This document shows, piece by piece, positions 33,765 through 40,498 of a DNA stretch of 48,351 nucleotides. Under the pieces are notes generated by a model. It was not told the DNA's origin and did not search any database. It saw only the letters and a program-made list of their open reading frames with translations. The position numbers were made by a program, and so were the translations under genes. The stretch comes from Acidimicrobiaceae bacterium (lineage in GTDB: Bacteria > Actinomycetota > Acidimicrobiia > Acidimicrobiales > Aldehydirespiratoraceae), in the NCBI GenBank assembly GCA_002729125.1, contig PBTQ01000104.1, positions 1-48,351 on the forward strand, written 5' to 3'. The first letter of the stretch is position 1. Each line of letters opens with the position of its first letter.

Positions 33765-34055
33765 TCAGGCGGTGACGTTGCCCGCCTGGGCGGCAGCCGC
33801 TCGGGCCAGCGCCCGCTGACGTCGGATGCGACGGCGCTCACGCTCGCTCATGCCACCCCAGATGCCGAACTTCTCGCCGTTCTGCAGGGCGTACTCGAGG
33901 CAATCCTCCCGCACGACGCAGCCCCGGCAGACCTCCTTGGCCTCCCGGGTGGAAGCCCCGCGCTCGGGAAAGAAGAGGTCGGGATCGACGCCCAGACAGT
34001 TGGCGAAATCCTGCCAGGACTTCTCTTCAGTTTCGGTTTCGTCATAGAGCGCCAT
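33765..34055 (-). CDS. WhiB-family iron-sulfur regulator (WhiB2/WhmD-like)
   Basis: A 96-residue Wbl protein. Cluster ligands are C20, C43, C46 and C52 (CRGCVVREDCLEYAL), with GIWGG at 64-68 and SERERRRIRRQ after it. FFPERGASTREAK is close to mycobacterial WhmD (WhiB2), which controls septation and cell division. GGAGG lies five bases before the ATG at 34055, so an ATG five codons upstream is not used. The upstream region is unusually AT-rich and holds tandem repeats, listed separately. Confidence 0.92.
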   Translation of the reverse strand: MALYDETETEEKSWQDFANCLGVDPDLFFPERGASTREAKEVCRGCVVREDCLEYALQNGEKFGIWGGMSERERRRIRRQRALARAAAAQAGNVTA

Positions 34056-34108
34056 GAGAACCTCCGTCACGACAACGATTTGGTCCGACCTGGACCCCCG
34101 CCAGCTGC

Positions 34109-34133
34109 CACCACTGTAATTACACCACTGTAA
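34109..34133 (-). repeat. tandem 11-base direct repeat in the whiB2-like promoter
   Basis: CACCACTGTAA occurs at 34109-34119 and again at 34123-34133, a 14-base period. A perfect 10-base palindrome, TGTAATTACA (34115-34124), spans the junction. The AT-rich patch stands out from its GC-rich surroundings. It overlaps the probable promoter, so it may be an operator. Confidence 0.6.
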
Positions 34134-34148
34134 CTCTACGTTTGTAAA
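34119..34148 (-). promoter_or_regulatory. probable promoter of the whiB2-like gene
   Basis: On the minus strand TTTACA (34143-34148) and TGTAAT (34119-34124) are 18 bases apart. A transcript starting near 34112 would have a leader of about 57 bases with a GGAGG site, unlike the leaderless genes around it. Confidence 0.4.
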
Positions 34149-34156
34149 GCCCGAAC

Positions 34157-34174
34157 TCAGCCTGCGACGGCTGA
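34157..34174 (-). terminator. short stem-loop downstream of the VWA gene
   Basis: TCAGCC and GGCTGA pair around a 6-base loop about 40 bases past the VWA stop. There is no T-tract, so termination is uncertain. Confidence 0.25.
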
Positions 34175-34212
34175 AATTCCGCAGGAAACCGGGTTTCGCC
34201 CACCGCTCGGGG

Positions 34213-36258
34213 TCAGCGGCCCCGCAAGAGGCTTCGTTTGTGGTCGACGAAGTCCATCAAGACATAGTCACCGAGGTTCTCATTCGTCGTAAAAAAAGCT
34301 CGCCCACCGTTCATCTTCGAGATCTGCTCCACAAAATTCTGGAGATAGTGGGTGACATCGAGGACGAACGTGTTGATCCGGATGTCCTCACGGGTGCACT
34401 TCGCAACCTCGGCGAGCGTGAGATCAACCGTCTCCTGCGACGGCGGGTAATTGAAGTACGGTTGACCTGACGGCGTGATGTGAGCCGTCGGTTCGCCGTC
34501 GGTGATCATGATGATCTGCTTCGTGCCCACCTGTTTGGCAAGCATCTTGCGGGCGATCTGGAACGAGTGCTGCATATTTGTGCCGTACACGTAATCCCAG
34601 CTGAGCTCGGGCAGCGTGGCGGCGTTGAACTCCCGAGCGACCTCGCTAAACGACACCATCCCGAGGAAATCGCGCGGATACTGGCTCGAAATCAGCGAGT
34701 GCAACGCCATGGTGACCTTCTTGGCTGGCAAAAAGTTGTCACGCATCGCCATCGACATCGAGACGTCGAGCATCAGCACCGTCGACGAGCGCACGAGCTG
34801 CTCCGTGCGCTCAATCTCGAAATCGTCGGGGTGCAGCCGAACCGGAGTGCCGCCACCCGTGCGGGCGACAGCGTTACGGAGCGTCTTCTCGAGGTGGAGG
34901 TTGAAGCGGTCGCCGTACTCATAGGGCTTGGTGTCGAAATCGCGCTCATGGCCGGCACCGGTCTTCTCGAGCGCATGTTTCCCGAGCGTGTCGGCCGACA
35001 TGCGCTTGAAGAGCTCCTGCAGGGCGCCGTTGCCGATCTTGCGGATCGCACGCGGCGTGAGCTCGTACGTTCCCTCCTTGCTCTCGATGAGGCCCTGCTC
35101 CTCGAGCAGCTTCGCCAGCTCAGCCATGCGCTCAAGCGACTCCGCTGACTCGTCGCCGAGCAGCTCGCGGGCCCGATCGATGTCGACCTCGGCCAATGCA
35201 CCAGGGTTGGTAGCGCCTCGCAAAAGGTTATCGATCTGATCGATATCGCCGAGCTCGCCCATCATGTCCATCGCCTCTGGCATGTCGAGCGGGTCGAAGC
35301 CATCGAAGTCATAGGACTGACCCCAGCCCATCTGCGGGAACTGGTCACGGAGATTGTCAGCCAGCTGTTGCATCTGGAACTGGAGATCCATGTCCTCCAT
35401 GAGCTGGTTGCTCAGCTCCTGGAGTTGCTGTCGATGCTCGGGGGTCATGGAGTTGAGCATCTGCTGGGCCTGCGCCATCCGCTGGGCCATGACCTCAAGC
35501 AACTCGTCGAGGGTCCGTGGGTTTTCCGGGAAGAAATCCCCGTAGCGCTCCATGAATCCGTCGAAGTCGGGCTCCTCGCCGTTGGCCCGTTGCTCGAGCA
35601 TCCGGTTGAGCTCCGCCATCATGTCCTTCAGACGCTGCATGTCTTCGGGGGACATGTCGTTGATGCCTTCGGCGATCTGGTCGAGCTGCTGTTGCATCAG
35701 CTGGTCGCGAAGCTGGCCCATCAGCTGCTCGAACTGCTCGCGGGCATCCTGGCTCTCGAAGTCGTAGTTCTGCAGGCCCTTCACTTGGCCGGCGAGGTCG
35801 GGTGGGAGCATGTCGAGCTCCATGTTTTTCATTGCCGCTGTGTCGGACTTGAGCTGCTGCTGACGCTCATCAGCATCATCGCCGTCGGCCTCGTTCGGAT
35901 GCCCCAGCTCACCGAGCGCCGCACGTTCCGTCTCCACAACCTCGCGGAGTGAATCGGCGATGTCGTCGAAGACGCCACCGAGATTGTGGTTCTCAAGGAT
36001 CTCACGACGGCGTTCCCGGAGGCGCTGCATCATGTCGCGAATGCCTTCCATATCTCGGCCGTCGCGGTCCGTCAGGCCGTTCTGCATCATCTGCCGCAGG
36101 GCCGAGTTGACGTCGCCGTGATAGAGCAACTCATCCGCCATCTCGCCGAAGAGGTGGTCGGCGTCGAGATCGAAACCGCTCTGGCTGCCATCCCATCGCG
36201 AGTAAGTGAAGTGCGCAGGCTCCCGCCGGCGGCGATGACGACGACGAGAGAAGACCAT
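34213..36258 (-). CDS. VWA-domain protein (magnesium-chelatase D / CoxE-like)
   Basis: A 681-residue protein. After a basic start (MVFSRRRHRRRREPAHFTYSRWDG) comes a long Met/Gln-rich helical region (residues ~130-340). A regulatory helical section follows, then a von Willebrand A domain: MIDAS residues D498-x-S500-x-S502 (LDVSMSM), a loop threonine, and D587 in ITDGEP. Such VWA proteins work with MoxR-type AAA+ ATPases in metal insertion or protein remodelling; a MoxR-like gene lies 2.8 kb away on the same strand. The start is fixed by TACATT six bases upstream; an ATG at 36318 would put that hexamer inside the gene. It diverges from tetR. Confidence 0.9.
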   Translation of the reverse strand: MVFSRRRHRRRREPAHFTYSRWDGSQSGFDLDADHLFGEMADELLYHGDVNSALRQMMQNGLTDRDGRDMEGIRDMMQRLRERRREILENHNLGGVFDDIADSLREVVETERAALGELGHPNEADGDDADERQQQLKSDTAAMKNMELDMLPPDLAGQVKGLQNYDFESQDAREQFEQLMGQLRDQLMQQQLDQIAEGINDMSPEDMQRLKDMMAELNRMLEQRANGEEPDFDGFMERYGDFFPENPRTLDELLEVMAQRMAQAQQMLNSMTPEHRQQLQELSNQLMEDMDLQFQMQQLADNLRDQFPQMGWGQSYDFDGFDPLDMPEAMDMMGELGDIDQIDNLLRGATNPGALAEVDIDRARELLGDESAESLERMAELAKLLEEQGLIESKEGTYELTPRAIRKIGNGALQELFKRMSADTLGKHALEKTGAGHERDFDTKPYEYGDRFNLHLEKTLRNAVARTGGGTPVRLHPDDFEIERTEQLVRSSTVLMLDVSMSMAMRDNFLPAKKVTMALHSLISSQYPRDFLGMVSFSEVAREFNAATLPELSWDYVYGTNMQHSFQIARKMLAKQVGTKQIIMITDGEPTAHITPSGQPYFNYPPSQETVDLTLAEVAKCTREDIRINTFVLDVTHYLQNFVEQISKMNGGRAFFTTNENLGDYVLMDFVDHKRSLLRGR

Positions 36259-36264
36259 GGGCGG

Positions 36265-36270
36265 AATGTA
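36265..36270 (-). promoter_or_regulatory. -10 element (TACATT), VWA gene
   Basis: The hexamer ends six bases before the ATG at 36258, a leaderless arrangement that also selects this start. Confidence 0.5.
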
Positions 36271-36334
36271 GTGCGGAGCCCAGACCTCGTACAGGTGGGC
36301 GCCCTGCCGGCATTCCATCTCACTGTGCGGCGCT

Positions 36335-36350
36335 GTTAACGTTCACTAAC
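36335..36350 (+). promoter_or_regulatory. promoter and possible TetR operator
   Basis: GTTA and TAAC arms border a 16-base element immediately before the tetR ATG (36352), with the palindrome AACGTT inside its left half. TAACGT (36337-36342) can serve as a -10, nine bases from the ATG. An autoregulatory operator is plausible, but the inner bases are not symmetric. Confidence 0.3.
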
Positions 36351-36351
36351 C

Positions 36352-36957
36352 ATGAGTCCGACCGATGCCACCGCCACCGACGCACGAATGCGCCGTCCGG
36401 CCAACCGGCGCGAACTGATCCTGGAAGCTGCGGTCGAGCTTTTCCACCGTCACGGCTACCCGGCGACGAGCGTCGACGACATCGGCAAGGCCGTCGACGT
36501 CTCCGGCCCAGCGATCTATCGCCACTTCTCCTCCAAGGAGGACCTCCTCGTCGAGGCGATCACCCTCGCCGCCGATGAGGTTCACGCCGTCAACCGCTCC
36601 GCCCGGGCCGACACCGACGATCCACGCGCTCTGCTCACCGGCTACATCCGCGCCTACACCGACGTCGCGCTCGAGCGTTCGGCACTCATTGCTGTGTGGA
36701 CCTCCGAGCGTCGCCACCTCAGCCGCGAGCGCCGCTCCCCCATGGGGCGACGCCTCCGAAGCTGGACTCACGAATGGACCGATGCCCTCCAGGCCGCTCG
36801 TCCCGAACTCGACGGCGACGACGCCTTCCTGCTCGTCACCGCAGCCATCGGGTTGATCACCAGCGTGGCCACCGGCCCCGACCGGCGCGATGACGCCCAC
36901 CTGGCCGAGAACATCATCACGATGGCACTCGCCACCCTCGACGCTCCCGTTCGATAG
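36352..36957 (+). CDS. TetR family transcriptional regulator
   Basis: A 201-residue repressor. The HTH spans residues ~18-64: RRELILEAAVELFHRHGYPATSVDDIGKAVDVSGPAIYRHFSSKEDLLVEA is the canonical TetR domain. The ligand-binding half (TGYIRAYTDVALERSALIAVWTSERRHLSRERR) resembles the group that regulates acyl-CoA and fatty acid metabolism, such as KstR2-like and SACE_7040-like proteins. Its stop is 18 bases before the MaoC gene, so it probably controls the tetR-maoC-GH1-like operon in response to an acyl-CoA. The inducer is inferred from context only. Confidence 0.9.
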   Translation: MSPTDATATDARMRRPANRRELILEAAVELFHRHGYPATSVDDIGKAVDVSGPAIYRHFSSKEDLLVEAITLAADEVHAVNRSARADTDDPRALLTGYIRAYTDVALERSALIAVWTSERRHLSRERRSPMGRRLRSWTHEWTDALQAARPELDGDDAFLLVTAAIGLITSVATGPDRRDDAHLAENIITMALATLDAPVR

Positions 36958-36975
36958 TCCCTAAGGAGACCGCTC

Positions 36976-37815
36976 GTGCCCATCAACCCCGATGCCGTCG
37001 GCACCGTCGGTCCCGAAAACAAGATCTCGTGGACAAGCGAGGACTCGCTGCTCTACGCGCTGGGAGTCGGCGCAGGGCAGACCAACCCGACCGGGTTCGA
37101 ACTCGAGTTCACCACCGAGAACACTAAAGACACCATCCAGCAAGCGTTCCCCACTCAGGTCGTCGTCCTCGGTGGGGGCAGCGGCGTTGACTTCGGCGAT
37201 TTCAACCTCGCCGCCCTGCTCCACGGCGAGCACCACATCCCCCTTCACCAGACGCTCCCCGCCGAAGGCACGGCGATCGGCCAAGGACGAGTCGCGGCAA
37301 TCCACGACAAGGGCAAGGCTGCACTCGTCATGCTCGAAACCGACGTTCGCGACACCGACGGTAACCCTTGGTGGACCGCCCGCTCCGGCCTCTTCATCTC
37401 CGGCGAAGGGGGTTGGGGTGGCGACCGCGGGCCGTCGGCTACGTATACGCTCCCCGATCGCGCCGCCGATCTCGTGCACGGCTTCGACACCCGCACCGAC
37501 CAGGCGCTGCTTTATCGCCTCAGCGGCGACCGCAACCCCCTGCATTCGGACCCTGCGTTCTCCTCCCTTGCCGGCTTCGAGACCCCGATCCTGCACGGCC
37601 TCTGCACCTACGGAGTGAGCGGCCGGGCTCTCCTCCACGCTCTCTGCGACGGCGACCCCGACCGGTTTGGCTCGATGGGCGGCCGCTTCAAGTCGCCGGT
37701 CATCCCCGGCGAGCGCCTCGACGTCCACATCTGGAACGAAGGCGACCAAGTGCTCTTCCAGACCCGTGTCGGCGACCGCGTGGTTTTCGACAGTGGCGTC
37801 TTCGCCCACCGCTGA
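36976..37815 (+). CDS. MaoC family dehydratase (hydratase 2-like)
   Basis: A 279-residue double-hotdog enoyl-CoA hydratase. The N-terminal hotdog is degenerate, and the C-terminal hotdog carries the hydratase-2 motif YRLSGDRNPLHSDPAFSSLAGF with the catalytic D185 and H190. The ending GRFKSPVIPGERLDVHIW is standard. It should hydrate trans-2-enoyl-CoA to (R)-3-hydroxyacyl-CoA. AAGGAG precedes the GTG start. Its stop is followed seven bases later by the GH1-like gene, so the two are cotranscribed with tetR. Confidence 0.92.
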   Translation: MPINPDAVGTVGPENKISWTSEDSLLYALGVGAGQTNPTGFELEFTTENTKDTIQQAFPTQVVVLGGGSGVDFGDFNLAALLHGEHHIPLHQTLPAEGTAIGQGRVAAIHDKGKAALVMLETDVRDTDGNPWWTARSGLFISGEGGWGGDRGPSATYTLPDRAADLVHGFDTRTDQALLYRLSGDRNPLHSDPAFSSLAGFETPILHGLCTYGVSGRALLHALCDGDPDRFGSMGGRFKSPVIPGERLDVHIWNEGDQVLFQTRVGDRVVFDSGVFAHR

Positions 37816-37822
37816 TGCGTCG

Positions 37823-39013
37823 ATGTTCCTGAAGGGCGTCACCGCCTCGGCGGTCTCGGCCGAAGGCGTCGCTCCGGCCGCCGACTGGTCGACCTGGGAG
37901 CGCGACGGTCGAGCCCCGCGCTCGAGCGACGGAGCCGGGCTGCTCACCGACTTTCGCGATGACCTGCAGCAGTTCGTCGCGCTCGGCTGCAACGCCTGGC
38001 GGGTCACGATCGAGTGGGCCCGAATCGAACCGGAACCCGGCAAGGTCGACCACGACGCGCTCGACATCTACCGAGACGTGCTGGCCTTCGCCCGAGAGGT
38101 GGGGCTTCAGAACTGGATCACGCTCCAGTCGACCACGCTGCCCGGCTGGTACCTCGACGACGAGGGCGGCCACTGCGACGAGGATGCCCGAGGCCGGTAC
38201 TGGCTCCGTCACGTCGACCGGGTGGCGGAGGTGTTCGACGAATTCGCCACCGGTTTCGTGCCGATCGACGACCCGATCGGGTGGGCCGTGCGCAGCTACG
38301 GGCTCGGCTCCCGACCGCCCGGACGCAAGGACCGGGTCGGGCTGCGCGACGCTGCCGAAGGGGCCGTTCACGCCACCCACGAGGCGATCCGGCTCCTGTC
38401 GTCGGGGCGCCAACAGCTGATGACCGCCTGGCGAGCCGATCCGATCCACGCGCTCGCCGAAGACGACGGACGGGTGTCGCTCGAGGCGACCCAGGCGGCA
38501 CGCGGCTGGGAAAACCTCTTCTGGGCATGGCTGCGGCTTCACGCCAACGGCGTGCTCGAACTCGACGGCCGAGCGCCGGTCGACATGCCGCTGTTCGTCA
38601 ACGCGGTCGATCACGTCGGGATCGTCCACGACCACCCGATCGGCATCGGACCCGACAGTGGCTTCGCCCCCTGGCCGCAGGGCGCTCGGGCCTCGGGAAG
38701 TGGCCTTGCGCCCGAACCCGCCGAGCTCGCCGAGGCCCTTCACCGTGTGAGCGAGGCGCTCCCCGATCACTCGGTCGTCGTCGCAGGCCATGGGGTCAAC
38801 ACCGACGATGAGGCCTGGCGAGAACACCTGCTGGCTCGCACCCTCGACCATGTCCGCGAAGCCCATCACGACATCGGCCTCGCCGGGTACTTCCACGACA
38901 GCGGGATCGACGGCTATGACTGGAAGCTCGGCTTCGCCCGGCCACGCGGCCTGCTTAGCCGAGGACGGGCCCGCAAGGCGGCCGCCGACACCTTCGCCGA
39001 CTGGTCGGTGTAA
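37823..39013 (+). CDS. glycoside hydrolase family 1-like protein lacking catalytic residues
   Basis: A 396-residue TIM-barrel protein related to GH1 beta-glycosidases: FLKGVTASAVSAEG, CNAWRVTIEWARIEPEPG, TLPGWYLDDEGG and GLAGYFHDSGIDGYDW align with the family. The acid/base N-E-P motif reads D149-D150-P151, and the nucleophile T-E-N-G reads A321-G322-H323-G324, so both catalytic glutamates are gone. Substrate-binding features such as the TLxH histidine are also changed (ITLQSTTLP). Ordinary glycosidase activity is unlikely; a sugar-binding, regulatory or altered function is possible. The ATG is seven bases after the MaoC stop. Confidence 0.82.
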   Translation: MFLKGVTASAVSAEGVAPAADWSTWERDGRAPRSSDGAGLLTDFRDDLQQFVALGCNAWRVTIEWARIEPEPGKVDHDALDIYRDVLAFAREVGLQNWITLQSTTLPGWYLDDEGGHCDEDARGRYWLRHVDRVAEVFDEFATGFVPIDDPIGWAVRSYGLGSRPPGRKDRVGLRDAAEGAVHATHEAIRLLSSGRQQLMTAWRADPIHALAEDDGRVSLEATQAARGWENLFWAWLRLHANGVLELDGRAPVDMPLFVNAVDHVGIVHDHPIGIGPDSGFAPWPQGARASGSGLAPEPAELAEALHRVSEALPDHSVVVAGHGVNTDDEAWREHLLARTLDHVREAHHDIGLAGYFHDSGIDGYDWKLGFARPRGLLSRGRARKAAADTFADWSV

Positions 39014-39025
39014 ACCAGGTCGGAT

Positions 39026-40438
39026 TCAGCCCCAACTGCGGAACTGGGCGCGATCACCCACCGCGTCCTTGTTGAGACGCTTAGCCAGGTGCAGCCCCTC
39101 GAGCACCATCTCACACGCACTGGCGACCATTGCGGGTGAACTCGCAGCCTCCTCCTCGGAGATGAGGGCGTCGACCGGTGCCTTCATCGCAGGAACCCGC
39201 TCGACGAGGGCGACATAGGCGTCGTCGGTGACGTCCTCACCCGTGTCGACGACGAGTTCACCGTCGAACGCGTCGACGACCGCACGATGGGTGTCGGGCG
39301 GAACACGGTCCTTGAACACCTGCAGGATCCCGGCCTTCACCAGACTGTCGAGGATCTCTGCATCGCGTCCCTCGTCGAGCGTCTCAATCTCGACCTTGCC
39401 GCTCGTCGACGCAGGCAGAGCCGCGAGATCGACGATGCGCGGAACGGCAGCAGTGGCACCTGAGCGCAGGGCACGTCGGACCGAGTTGGCGATCATGATC
39501 TCGAAGTTCGAGATCGAGAGACGAACCGACACGCCGGACCGCTGGGAGATGTGCTGGCTGCGACGAGCGGCGTGGGTGACCGAAGCGACGATCTCGGTCA
39601 TGAATGACGGCACGGTGAGGTCGAAGCCCTCGCTGACGGAGATGTCGGCCTCCTGCTCGACGATGGCGACCTCGGTCTCGACATCGAGTGGGTAGTGCGT
39701 GCGGATCTGGCTGCCGAAGCGGTCCTTCAGCGGAGTGATGAGCCGGCCACGGTTGGTGTAGTCCTCGGGGTTGGCCGAGGCAACGAGGATGACGTCGAGC
39801 GGCAGTCGGACCTTGTGGCCGCGAATCTGCACGTCGCGCTCCTCGAGCACGTTGAGCAGACCGACCTGGATGCGCTCGGAGAGATCGGGCAACTCGTTCA
39901 TCGCGAAGATGCCGCGGTTGGCCCGCGGGACGAGGCCGTAGTGCAGGGTGAGTTCGTCGGACAGGTAGCGCCCCTCGGCGACCTTGATCGGGTCGACCTC
40001 GCCGATGAGATCGGCGATCGAGGTATCGGGTGTGGCCAGCTTCTCGCCGAAGCGGTCGTCGCGGTGGACCCATGCGATCGGGGTGTCGTCGCCGTGCTCG
40101 GCGATCAGTTCGCGTGCGTGGCGCGAGATGGGGTTGTACGGGTCGTCGTTGATCTCGGAACCGGCGACGACCGGCATCCACTCATCAAGCAGACCGGTGA
40201 GACCGCGAATCATGCGGGTCTTCGCCTGCCCCCGCTCGCCCAGGAAGATGATGTCGTGGCCTGCGAGCAGTGCATTCTCGAGCTGCGGGGTGACGGTGCT
40301 CTCGTAGCCGAGCACCTCGGGGAACAACGGCTCATCAGCCCGGATTTTGGCAATGGCATTGCGCCGTAACTCCTGGCGCAGCGACACCGACTCCCAGCCG
40401 CTCGCCTTCAGAGCTCCGAGTGTCTCAAGGTTCGACAT
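39026..40438 (-). CDS. MoxR/ChlI-type AAA+ ATPase
   Basis: A 470-residue AAA+ protein. Walker A is GERGQAKT at residues 67-74, Walker B-like FAMNELPDL follows, and VASANPEDYTNRGRLITPLKDRFGSQIRTHYP carries sensor 1 and the arginine-finger region typical of magnesium chelatase I/MoxR ATPases. It should act with the VWA protein encoded nearby, as ChlI does with ChlD. The ATG at 40438 is fixed by TATGGT six bases upstream. It converges with the GH1-like gene (12-base gap) and diverges from the GH2-like gene. Confidence 0.9.
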   Translation of the reverse strand: MSNLETLGALKASGWESVSLRQELRRNAIAKIRADEPLFPEVLGYESTVTPQLENALLAGHDIIFLGERGQAKTRMIRGLTGLLDEWMPVVAGSEINDDPYNPISRHARELIAEHGDDTPIAWVHRDDRFGEKLATPDTSIADLIGEVDPIKVAEGRYLSDELTLHYGLVPRANRGIFAMNELPDLSERIQVGLLNVLEERDVQIRGHKVRLPLDVILVASANPEDYTNRGRLITPLKDRFGSQIRTHYPLDVETEVAIVEQEADISVSEGFDLTVPSFMTEIVASVTHAARRSQHISQRSGVSVRLSISNFEIMIANSVRRALRSGATAAVPRIVDLAALPASTSGKVEIETLDEGRDAEILDSLVKAGILQVFKDRVPPDTHRAVVDAFDGELVVDTGEDVTDDAYVALVERVPAMKAPVDALISEEEAASSPAMVASACEMVLEGLHLAKRLNKDAVGDRAQFRSWG

Positions 40439-40444
40439 GGCCGG

Positions 40445-40450
40445 ACCATA
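40445..40450 (-). promoter_or_regulatory. -10 element (TATGGT), MoxR-type ATPase
   Basis: The hexamer ends six bases before the ATG at 40438. It lies back-to-back with the GH2-like promoter in a 60-base intergenic gap. Confidence 0.5.
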
Positions 40451-40486
40451 CACGGATGCCAATCCCTGACCCAGACGGGCGACCGG

Positions 40487-40492
40487 TAGCGT
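40487..40492 (+). promoter_or_regulatory. -10 element (TAGCGT), GH2-like gene
   Basis: The hexamer ends six bases before the ATG at 40499, consistent with a leaderless transcript. Confidence 0.5.
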
Positions 40493-40498
40493 TCAGGG

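Noticed and set aside
36259-36318. ATG at 36318 as start of the VWA protein
   Set aside because: A TACATT hexamer lies between it and the ATG at 36258 with exact leaderless spacing, and the extra 20 residues have no family character.
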